DNA of 11,786 nucleotides from Cyanobacteriota bacterium. Lineage in GTDB: Bacteria > Cyanobacteriota > Cyanobacteriia > Leptolyngbyales > Leptolyngbyaceae. Both the position numbers and the translations under genes were made by a program. The notes below the pieces were generated by a model. The model did no database searches and was not told the DNA's origin. It worked only from the letters and a program-made list of their open reading frames with translations. Positions 6,767 through 11,786 of the stretch are shown piece after piece. The stretch covers positions 1-11,786 of the forward strand of contig JAIXVO010000555.1 in assembly GCA_027482985.1 (NCBI GenBank). The letters run 5' to 3'. How positions within the stretch are numbered: position 1 is the first letter of the stretch; each line of letters opens with the position of its first letter.

Positions 6767-7826
6767 CCGCCTGAATCCGAATCAGTTTTTGCACACTCAC
6801 GAGAGCGCGATTCAGTTCGTGGGGACGGCGATCGGGGTTTTCCAGGTAGGCTTTTTGTTCGTCTTCGATCATGGGGATGTCTTGATCGACGAGTCCGATG
6901 AGGAGTTTTTCGGCAGCGTTGAACATGCGGTTTTTGACGAAGCGGCGGAAGGGGACGGGCAATTTATGCAGGCGATGGAAGGCGTTTAATGAGGTGAAGT
7001 GCAGGAGATAGGCGCGGGTATGCGTTTCACTCACAGGACAGAAGAGGCAATAGATTTTGAAATCGTTTCCTAAGCGGGAAATCCAGTTGGGGTAGGCATA
7101 GCTGACATCCAACGGCTCCGGATGGAGGCGGCGTAGGGCCGGGAAGAACAACTGTGACACCGACCAGATTTTGTCAATTCGGTAATAGCTTTGCGCCAGG
7201 TAATGCACATCCACACGATCGCGACTTTCCTCAATGCCTTGCAACTCCGCCGAAGCCCAGGCTTGTAAGTCCTGATGCAAATGCCCGTGGTACATATCCA
7301 TTAAGTTTTCAATCAGGTAAGAAAAATGCGCCTGGGTATCAATCACCGTGACGGAGGCAATGTAGTTGAGATGATCCCACTCCGGTACACCCATCGGCGC
7401 GATCGCCTGAGTTTCTAGCGCCTTCACATCCCCTGGGAAAACCCAGATGAAGCCATCCAATTCCTGCACGGGGTAACGCCGAATCGTGCTCGTGGGTAAC
7501 TTCTGATTCGGCTCCAGATAAGGCACACAGGTACATTGTCCGGCTGCGCCAACCCGCCAGCCATGATAGGCACACTCCAACTCATCGCCCACGACTGCGC
7601 CCCGGCTCAGTTTTACAAAGCGATGGGGACAGCGATCTTCCAGGGCGTGAATCTGCCCCTGAGTGTCGCGATACAACACGATGTCCTGCTGCCAGAGCGT
7701 CACTCCCAGCGGGCGATCGCGCACTTCACTCGATCGCGCCACCACGTACCACAAATTCGGGTTAATCCCCGCTCGGCGGACATCAAACCCTTTCGTCGCG
7801 GAAGACTCTGTTACCGGGGTGTTCAT
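6750..7826 (-). CDS. Rieske non-haem iron oxygenase, alpha subunit (first of pair)
   Basis: Mononuclear iron oxygenase with an N-terminal Rieske domain. The 358-residue protein binds a [2Fe-2S] cluster through C66-P-H68 and C85-AY-H88 (CAYHGW). The catalytic domain has N174, D177, H180 and H184 in ENLMDMYHGHLH, and D316 as the likely third iron ligand. The usual pattern is D-x2-H-x4-H; here the histidine spacing is x3 or x1, which is unusual. Relatives include plant PaO/TIC55-type and ring-hydroxylating or demethylating enzymes; substrate unknown. ATG at 7826 is chosen because the upstream in-frame extension to 7997 is low-complexity proline/serine sequence from a G-rich tract. No clear Shine-Dalgarno. 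The stop codon lies inside a heptamer array. No ferredoxin reductase is encoded nearby, so general cellular ferredoxin probably supplies electrons. Divergent from the second Rieske gene. Confidence 0.88.
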   Translation of the reverse strand: MNTPVTESSATKGFDVRRAGINPNLWYVVARSSEVRDRPLGVTLWQQDIVLYRDTQGQIHALEDRCPHRFVKLSRGAVVGDELECAYHGWRVGAAGQCTCVPYLEPNQKLPTSTIRRYPVQELDGFIWVFPGDVKALETQAIAPMGVPEWDHLNYIASVTVIDTQAHFSYLIENLMDMYHGHLHQDLQAWASAELQGIEESRDRVDVHYLAQSYYRIDKIWSVSQLFFPALRRLHPEPLDVSYAYPNWISRLGNDFKIYCLFCPVSETHTRAYLLHFTSLNAFHRLHKLPVPFRRFVKNRMFNAAEKLLIGLVDQDIPMIEDEQKAYLENPDRRPHELNRALVSVQKLIRIQAEMGNG

Positions 7827-7850
7827 AGCAGCGATCGTGACAACGCAGAA

Positions 7851-7856
7851 ATTGTA
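7851..7856 (-). promoter_or_regulatory. Possible -10 box of the first Rieske gene
   Basis: TACAAT on the minus strand, 25 nt before the ATG at 7826. The region where a -35 box would sit is the start of the G-rich tract, with no recognisable -35. Weak support. Confidence 0.28.
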
Positions 7857-7875
7857 ATGCTGAACGGCAGGAAAT

Positions 7876-7950
7876 GGGAAGGAGGGAGGGGGAGGGAGGG
7901 CAAGGGAAAGGGGAGGAGAGCGGGGGAGGGAGCGGACGAGAACGGACGGT
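7876..7950 (+). repeat. G-rich tract with quadruplex potential
   Basis: On the plus strand, runs of three or more G recur with 1-5 nt spacers; 7876-7900 alone has five (GGG-AAGGA-GGG-A-GGGGG-A-GGG-A-GGG). Purine-rich sequence continues to about 7950. It lies directly upstream of the probable promoter of the minus-strand Rieske gene. Unlike the other purine tracts in the window it follows no stop codon and no palindrome is beside it. Confidence 0.6.
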
Positions 7951-7980
7951 GAAGGCTGGGAGTGGCTGTTTCCGACCTTC

Positions 7981-8023
7981 TGTGCAACGTGACACAAAAC
8001 TCGCAGTTAACTCCCTGTACTTT
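7981..8023 (+). promoter_or_regulatory. CRP-like operator and -10 box of the second Rieske gene
   Basis: TGTGCAACGTGACACA at 7981-7996 is TGTG-N8-CACA, eight of ten bases of the CRP-type consensus TGTGA-N6-TCACA. TACTTT at 8018-8023 fits the cyanobacterial TAN3T -10 pattern. If this is the -10 box, the start of transcription is near 8030 and the operator centre is at -41.5, the exact class II activator position. Cyanobacterial candidates are SyCRP1-type regulators; NtcA is less likely because the half-sites are GTG/CAC, not GTA/TAC. Confidence 0.42.
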
Positions 8024-8058
8024 GAAAGGCATTGCCTCTGAATGTAGGAAGAACGGAT

Positions 8059-9096
8059 ATGGTCGCCACAAAACCAGTTTCTTTACCGCGTAATTGCACC
8101 TTTAGCGCCAGTGATTGGCAAGCCCTCGCGCCGTTTTGGTATCCGATCGCGTTTTCGCACGAGATCACGACTGAGAAGCCCTATGGCACGCGGTTATTAG
8201 ATGAGCGGTTGGTGGTGTATCGCGTGGGCAACGGGGCGATCGTGGTGGCCAAAGACCTCTGTCTGCATCGGGGTGCGCCTTTGAGTTTGGGCTGGATTGC
8301 AGGGGATTGTTTGGTCTGTCCTTATCACGGGGTGCAATATAACCAAACGGGGCAATGTGTCACGATTCCTGCCGAACCGAATGCGGCGATTCCGGGGCGG
8401 CTCAAACTCACGACTTATCCGGTGATGGAAAAATATGGTCTGGTGTGGACGCGGTTAATCGATAACGGCCCGGTGCCCTTTCCCGAAATGAGTGAATGGG
8501 ACGATCCTGATTACCTCCAGGTGTTGCCCAACATGGTGGAGTTACAGGCAGCCGCTGGACGGCAGGTGGAAGGCTTTTTGGATGTCAGCCACTTTGCCTT
8601 TATTCATGCGAACTCGTTTGGGGAGCAAGATAACCCCCACGTTCCCGATTATCCCGTAGAGCAAACGCCGCATGGCTTTCGGGCAGATTATGTCAGTACC
8701 GTGAGTAACTATGCCCACGGCAGCAAACATCTGGCTCCACCAGACTTTCTCTGGCGACGCTTGTTTGAGGTCTGGTTGCCCTTCACCGCCAAATTGACGG
8801 TCTTCTTTCCGCATGGTCAACTGCATGTGATGAATGCCGCCTCGCCCATCTCCGCCCGCAAAACGCGGCTGTTTGTCCCGATTTGTCGCAACTTCGACAA
8901 GGATGCCCCCCTGCAAGATACCCTCGACTTCAACCATCAGGTATTCGCCGAAGATCAGGCGATCGTCGAAGAACAATGGCCCGAAGATTTGCCGATTAAC
9001 CTGGCAGATGAGGTGCACATTGCCGGAGATAAAAGCTCTATTACTTTCCGTAAACGGTTGGCAGCGTTGGGATTGGGGCGATCGTTTACGGCTTAA
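8059..9096 (+). CDS. Rieske non-haem iron oxygenase, alpha subunit (second of pair)
   Basis: A 345-residue oxygenase component. The [2Fe-2S] ligands are C68-L-H70 and C87-PY-H90. The catalytic iron site is canonical: D175-x2-H178-x4-H183 (LDVSHFAFIH), with D299 in AEDQAIVEEQ as the acidic ligand. It resembles VanA/toluenesulfonate-type aromatic demethylase or hydroxylase families; the substrate cannot be read from sequence. It is not a close copy of the neighbouring Rieske gene, so the pair is probably not a recent duplication. ATG at 8059 is chosen: AGGAAG at 8046-8051 lies 7 nt upstream, while an in-frame start at 8032 lacks such a site. The reductase partner is absent. The DUF2887 gene follows after 9 bp and may be co-transcribed. 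Confidence 0.88.
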   Translation: MVATKPVSLPRNCTFSASDWQALAPFWYPIAFSHEITTEKPYGTRLLDERLVVYRVGNGAIVVAKDLCLHRGAPLSLGWIAGDCLVCPYHGVQYNQTGQCVTIPAEPNAAIPGRLKLTTYPVMEKYGLVWTRLIDNGPVPFPEMSEWDDPDYLQVLPNMVELQAAAGRQVEGFLDVSHFAFIHANSFGEQDNPHVPDYPVEQTPHGFRADYVSTVSNYAHGSKHLAPPDFLWRRLFEVWLPFTAKLTVFFPHGQLHVMNAASPISARKTRLFVPICRNFDKDAPLQDTLDFNHQVFAEDQAIVEEQWPEDLPINLADEVHIAGDKSSITFRKRLAALGLGRSFTA

Positions 9097-9105
9097 GTCA
9101 GTCTG

Positions 9106-9930
9106 GTGAAACGCGACGCTATTTTCTATCAAATTTTTCAGCGATTTCCAGCGCTCCTGTTTGAGTTGGTGGAACAGCCACCCGCGCAAGCGAACCGCTA
9201 CCGCTTCGAGTCGGTTGAAATCAAAGAACCGAACTTTCGCATTGATGGAGTGTTTCTACCGCCAGCAGATAGCGATTCTCGCATTGTCTTTTTCGCCGAA
9301 ATTCAATTTCAGAAGGATGAGGCGCTTTACCATCGCTTCTTCTCAGAATCCCTACTGTATCTGTACCGCAACCAAACGCTGTACGACGACTGGCAAGGGG
9401 TGGTGATTTTCAGCGATCGCAGTGGAGAACCGACTAATCCCACAATGCACCGCGCCTTGCTCAATAGCGCTCAGGTACACCGCATTTACTTAAACGAATT
9501 GGGCGATCCGGCCCAACAGCCGCTGGGGATTAGTCTCATGCAACTCACGATCGCCCCACCTGAAACTGCCGCCGCCCAAGCCCGACAACTAATCCAACGC
9601 ACCACCCAGGAGGCGACTCCAGCCGCCACCAGAAACGAGATAATAGACTTAATTGCCACGATCGCTGTTTACAAATTTGCCAACTTGAGTCGAGATGAGG
9701 TCAGTGCCATGTTAGGACTAAACCTGGAAGCCAGCCGCATTTATCAAGAAGCCAAGGCTGAGGGCAAAGCCGAGGGCAAAGCCGAGGGCAAAGCCGAGGG
9801 CAAAGCCGAGGGCAAAACTGAAATCCTGGCGGTGACAGTGCCCTTATTGCTGAATGCTGGGATGACCGTGGAACAGATTGCCCAAGAAACCGGTATCGAG
9901 ATTGAGGTGATTCGCCAATTGGTGAAGTAG
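9106..9930 (+). CDS. DUF2887 / Rpn-like PD-(D/E)XK nuclease family protein
   Basis: A 274-residue protein of a family abundant in cyanobacteria and often labelled Rpn-like or putative transposase. The N-terminal part fits a PD-(D/E)XK nuclease fold: E38 (SVEIK), D47 (RIDGVF) and E65-x-Q67 (AEIQFQ). The opening MKRDAIFYQIFQRFP and the RIYLNELG segment are typical of DUF2887 as I recall. A KAEG repeat (five units, residues 217-236) separates it from a short C-terminal helical tail with an HTH-like pattern (MTVEQIAQETGIEIEVIRQL). The start is GTG at 9106, which matches the family N-terminus; no Shine-Dalgarno is visible, so coupling to the Rieske gene ending at 9096 is possible. Its stop lies 3 bp from the hisIE stop. 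DNase or recombination activity here is inference. Confidence 0.82.
   Translation: MKRDAIFYQIFQRFPALLFELVEQPPAQANRYRFESVEIKEPNFRIDGVFLPPADSDSRIVFFAEIQFQKDEALYHRFFSESLLYLYRNQTLYDDWQGVVIFSDRSGEPTNPTMHRALLNSAQVHRIYLNELGDPAQQPLGISLMQLTIAPPETAAAQARQLIQRTTQEATPAATRNEIIDLIATIAVYKFANLSRDEVSAMLGLNLEASRIYQEAKAEGKAEGKAEGKAEGKAEGKTEILAVTVPLLLNAGMTVEQIAQETGIEIEVIRQLVK
9754..9813 (+). repeat. 12-bp tandem repeat encoding KAEG
   Basis: One variant unit AAGGCTGAGGGC (9754-9765) is followed by four identical units AAAGCCGAGGGC (9766-9813). The unit is a multiple of three, so gain or loss of copies changes linker length without shifting frame. The exact identity of four units points to recent slippage. Confidence 0.93.
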
Positions 9931-9933
9931 ACC

Positions 9934-10587
9934 TTAACGGCGTTCCTGCAATTTGCGATAGACATCTCGAATGTCCACCTGGTGATGGGCGAGGGCAACC
10001 AGGGTGTGATAGAACAGGTCGGCAACTTCTCCCGCGATCGCCGCTTTCGTGGTGGGATCCCCCGCGCCAAGGGAATCGTCCTTAAACGCCATCACGACTT
10101 CTGCCGACTCTTCCCCAATTTTTTTGAGAATTTTGTTATCGCCCCCTGCTAACAGTTTGCAGGTATAAGAACTGTCGGTGGGATGATCGCGGCGATCGCA
10201 AACCACGTCATACACCTGCGACAGCGTATCGGCAGGCGGCGCGGCAACGTGGCGATTGACTCGATGGAAACAACTGCGTTCGCCCGTGTGACAGGCTACA
10301 TCACCGATTTGCTCCACGCTGATCAACAAACAATCACTATCGCAGTCGTACCGCAGCGTTTTCACCTTCTGCAAGTGTCCCGATGTGGCTCCCTTGTGCC
10401 ATAATTCCTGGCGCGATCGACTCCAAAACCAGGTGTCGCCCGTCTCCAACGTTTTTTGTAACGACTCCTGATTCATCCAGGCCATCATCAGTACCGTCCC
10501 ATCCAGATAATCCTGCACAATCGCTGGCACCAGACCGCGATCGTCGTACCGAATGGTCTCCACTGGGATAGATTGGTGTAGCTCCAT
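9934..10587 (-). CDS. hisI: Bifunctional phosphoribosyl-AMP cyclohydrolase / phosphoribosyl-ATP pyrophosphatase
   Basis: HisIE fusion catalysing steps 2 and 3 of histidine biosynthesis in the cytoplasm, converting PR-ATP to PR-AMP and then to ProFAR. The 217-residue length matches the usual fusion. The HisI half has the metal motif D81-C-D83-S-D85 with zinc cysteines C82, C99 and C106, and MAWMN and TSG-x-LQKV segments. The HisE half has the NTP-pyrophosphatase acidic motif EESAE (159-163) and the E187-x2-D190 pair in GEVADLFYH. All catalytic residues are intact. ATG at 10587 has GAGGG about 8 nt upstream. It converges with the DUF2887 gene (3-bp gap) and diverges from the methyltransferase gene (58-bp gap). 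No other his genes are here, as is usual in cyanobacteria where they are scattered. The fused gene is also named hisIE. Confidence 0.95.
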   Translation of the reverse strand: MELHQSIPVETIRYDDRGLVPAIVQDYLDGTVLMMAWMNQESLQKTLETGDTWFWSRSRQELWHKGATSGHLQKVKTLRYDCDSDCLLISVEQIGDVACHTGERSCFHRVNRHVAAPPADTLSQVYDVVCDRRDHPTDSSYTCKLLAGGDNKILKKIGEESAEVVMAFKDDSLGAGDPTTKAAIAGEVADLFYHTLVALAHHQVDIRDVYRKLQERR

Positions 10588-10645
10588 GCCCCAAACCCTC
10601 AGACTTCAACATCTGTTTCCACCCTACACCGATCCTTGCGCCCCT

Positions 10646-11560
10646 ATGCCCTCCCTCCCCCTGCAACTGCCTCGGATTGGTGTCCCGCCACTCAAGTGTC
10701 AGGGGATTAAAACGAAACTGGTGCCCTTCATTCTGAGCCAAATTCACTGGCAGGGCGATCGCGCCGCCCGCTGGATCGAACCCTTTTTGGGATCGGGAGT
10801 CGTTGCCTTCAATCTCGCCCCGCCCCGCGCCCTGCTCACCGACAGCAATCAACACCTGATTCGCTTTTATCAAGCCATTCAGCAGGGCACCATCGATCGC
10901 GCGATCGTTCGGCAGTTTTTGCAGACGGAAGGAGCCAAGTTGCAGCAAGTGGGTGCCGAGTACTATTACGAAGTGCGCCAACGGTTTAATGAGTCTGGCG
11001 AACCGCTGGATTTTTTATTTCTCAACCGCGCCTGTTTTAACGGACTGATGCGATTCAACCGTCACGGTCGGTTCAACGTGCCGTTTTGCCGCAAACCCCA
11101 GCGCTTCTCACAGGGTTACATCACCAAAATTGCCAACCAAGTCGATTGGGTCGCCCGGCAGATGGCAGATCAAGACTGGCAGTTTCAAGTCGCCGATTGG
11201 CAAACCACCCTGCAACAGGCGCAACCCCAAGATTTCGTCTATCTCGATCCCCCTTACATTGGGCGACATACGGATTACTACAACACCTGGAGTCAGGGAG
11301 ATGCGGAGAATTTAGCCGCGATCGCCCAACAACTTCCCTGCGGCTTTGCCCTCTCCATGTGGCTCGAAAATCAACATCGCCAAAATGCTCACATCACCGA
11401 CTGCTGGGCCAACATTCCCATCAAACCCTACGCCCACTTTTACCACCTCGGTTCCCAAGAAACCTGGCGCGGAGCCATGACCGAAGCCCTTCTCATCAAA
11501 CCAGAATTCGCGATCGACGAGAGAATTTCTGATGCGGAGGTTTCTCCTGCACAGACGTAG
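10646..11560 (+). CDS. D12-class DNA adenine-N6 methyltransferase, EcoRV-methylase type
   Basis: Transfers a methyl group from S-adenosylmethionine to N6 of adenine in DNA. The 304-residue protein has motif X-like PPLKCQGIKTKLV (14-26), motif I EPFLGSG (45-51), the FLNRACFNGLMRFN segment (125-138) with FNVPF (143-147), and catalytic motif IV DPPY (201-204) followed by IGRHTDYYNTW. The PP-K-QGIKTKLVP, NRxCFNG and DPPYIGRH features resemble M.EcoRV (GATATC) as I remember it, more than E. coli Dam (GATC); the target is unproven. ATG at 10646 is chosen because it gives nearly the length of M.EcoRV and begins just before the conserved motif. Earlier in-frame starts at 10586 and 10553 would overlap hisIE. 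No restriction enzyme gene is visible on either side, so it appears to be an orphan. Palindrome copy 4 starts 2 bp after its stop. Confidence 0.88.
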   Translation: MPSLPLQLPRIGVPPLKCQGIKTKLVPFILSQIHWQGDRAARWIEPFLGSGVVAFNLAPPRALLTDSNQHLIRFYQAIQQGTIDRAIVRQFLQTEGAKLQQVGAEYYYEVRQRFNESGEPLDFLFLNRACFNGLMRFNRHGRFNVPFCRKPQRFSQGYITKIANQVDWVARQMADQDWQFQVADWQTTLQQAQPQDFVYLDPPYIGRHTDYYNTWSQGDAENLAAIAQQLPCGFALSMWLENQHRQNAHITDCWANIPIKPYAHFYHLGSQETWRGAMTEALLIKPEFAIDERISDAEVSPAQT

Positions 11561-11562
11561 GC

Positions 11563-11590
11563 GGGAGACGTGCCAGCGGCGCGTCTCTAC
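11563..11590 (+). repeat. 28-bp palindromic element, copy 4
   Basis: Same orientation as copy 3 and one base different from it. The arms GAGACGTGCC and GGCGCGTCTC enclose AGC, with one T-G type pair. The small palindrome ACAAAAATTTTTGT overlaps its end (11589-11602). In the methyltransferase mRNA this gives a GC-rich hairpin followed within about 8 nt by five U, so it may work as a terminator. Confidence 0.85.
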
Positions 11591-11613
11591 AAAAATTTTT
11601 GTCCTTCACCTGT

Positions 11614-11641
11614 GGGAGACGTGCCAACGGCGCGGCTCTAC
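11614..11641 (+). repeat. 28-bp palindromic element, copy 5
   Basis: Same orientation, 51 bp after copy 4. The arms GAGACGTGCC and GGCGCGGCTC enclose AAC; the stem carries one mismatch and one wobble-type pair, so it is the most decayed of this orientation. It is followed by a C/T-rich tract at about 11648-11693. The gap 11561-11713 holds no credible gene. Confidence 0.82.
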
Positions 11642-11647
11642 GGGAAT

Positions 11648-11714
11648 TGTCTCCCTTTCTCTTCCTCCCCCTCCCCCACCTTCCTCTCTCTCCTGGCTCC
11701 TGACTCCTGACTCC
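11648..11714 (-). repeat. Polypyrimidine tract and TGACTCC heptamers
   Basis: C/T-rich sequence (11648-11693) runs into three heptamers, TGGCTCC, TGACTCC, TGACTCC (11694-11714). The last base of the array is the last base of the stop codon of the minus-strand gene that ends here. From that gene the order is stop, purine-rich heptamers and tract, then palindrome copy 5, the same order as for the permease and the response regulator. Confidence 0.7.
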
Positions 11715-11786
11715 TATCCCATCAACTCACTATTCAGATTCGCCACCTGACTCCGCACCGCCCGCCATGCCGCTTGGTGCGCCTTC
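11714..11786 (-). CDS. C-terminal end of an unidentified gene
   Basis: Only the last 23 complete codons and the stop TAG are inside the window. The readable end is KAHQAAWRAVRSQVANLNSE followed by LMG and stop. The residue pattern looks like a genuine helical C-terminus. AHQAAWRAV is faintly like ChaB-type protein ends, but this is too short to name. The coding call rests on a clean frame, plausible composition, and the repeat block beginning exactly at its stop, as at other genes here. Confidence 0.5.
   Translation of the reverse strand, partial: KAHQAAWRAVRSQVANLNSELMG

Larger units (their letters stand above)
384..11325. repeat. HIP1 octamers GCGATCGC, about 19 copies across the window
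   Basis: Perfect GCGATCGC is found for example at 384-391, 568-575, 862-869, 1030-1037, 4205-4212, 5091-5098 and 11318-11325. Roughly one per 600 bp is far above the chance rate for an 8-mer. HIP1 is characteristic of many cyanobacterial genomes and is the main support for the assignment of the host. The sites contain GATC and CGATCG, targets of some cyanobacterial methyltransferases. Counted by eye, so the total may be off by one or two. Confidence 0.9.

Noticed and set aside
7827..7997. N-terminal extension of the first Rieske protein to a start at 7997
   Set aside because: The extension is a proline/serine-rich translation of the G-rich tract. The Rieske fold begins shortly after the ATG at 7826, and the probable promoter lies within the extension.
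8542..9189. 215-codon minus-strand open frame
   Set aside because: Antisense to the second Rieske gene, which has a full set of metal ligands; no domain is seen in the antisense product.
10337..10981. 214-codon minus-strand open frame
   Set aside because: Overlaps hisIE and the methyltransferase gene in other frames, both of which have intact family motifs.
11532..11750. 72-codon plus-strand open frame containing ETCQRR twice
   Set aside because: The peptide repeats are just translations of palindrome copies 4 and 5, and the frame starts inside the methyltransferase gene. The same ETCQRR string appears in a minus-strand frame across copy 1.
11561..11786. Restriction endonuclease partner for the methyltransferase
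   Set aside because: Only repeats and 24 codons (stop included) of an unidentified minus-strand gene are visible; nothing resembles a nuclease motif.

Overview
The window is cyanobacterial. The octamer GCGATCGC (HIP1) occurs about 19 times by eye, inside and outside genes. The gene content also fits: a Ski2-like RNA helicase of the ISE2 type, an Rre1/Ycf29-type response regulator, fused HisIE, and a DUF2887 'Rpn-like' protein. Low-complexity purine tracts and heptamer repeats between genes resemble those of filamentous or Leptolyngbya-like cyanobacteria, but I cannot name a genus.

Layout from left to right. (1) 1-2456 (-): large DEVH-type RNA helicase whose C-terminus lies beyond the left edge. 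(2) 2457-2715: divergent promoter region. (3) 2716-4014 (+): CodB-like cytosine/purine permease. (4) 4015-4332: repeat-filled gap between convergent genes, with three copies of a 28-bp palindrome and purine/pyrimidine tracts. (5) 4333-5046 (-): REC-HTH response regulator, divergent from (6) 5205-6581 (+): three Ig-like repeats plus a zinc PGRP/amidase_2 domain, with no visible signal peptide. (7) 6582-6749: heptamer arrays in inverted orientation. (8) 6750-7826 (-) and 8059-9096 (+): two divergent, clearly different Rieske oxygenases; the gap holds a G-rich tract and a CRP-like site at ideal class II spacing. (9) 9106-9930 (+): DUF2887 nuclease-like protein with a perfect 12-bp tandem repeat, 9 bp behind the second Rieske gene. 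(10) 9934-10587 (-): hisIE, convergent with a 3-bp gap. (11) 10646-11560 (+): EcoRV-type adenine-N6 DNA methyltransferase. (12) 11561-11713: two more palindrome copies and a pyrimidine tract. (13) 11714-11786 (-): last 23 codons and stop of an unidentified gene.

The genes do not form one pathway; most look like separate chromosomal units (RNA metabolism, nucleobase uptake, signalling, histidine synthesis). The strongest unexplained structure is in the non-coding DNA. A composite 3'-UTR element (stop codon, polypurine tract, then a 28-nt hairpin) recurs after three genes, and several stop codons sit inside or against short repeats. No tRNA, rRNA, CRISPR array, insertion sequence or integrase was seen. 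I found no clear multi-gene novel defence or biosynthetic system; the orphan methyltransferase and the signal-less amidase are the protein-level items most worth following up.
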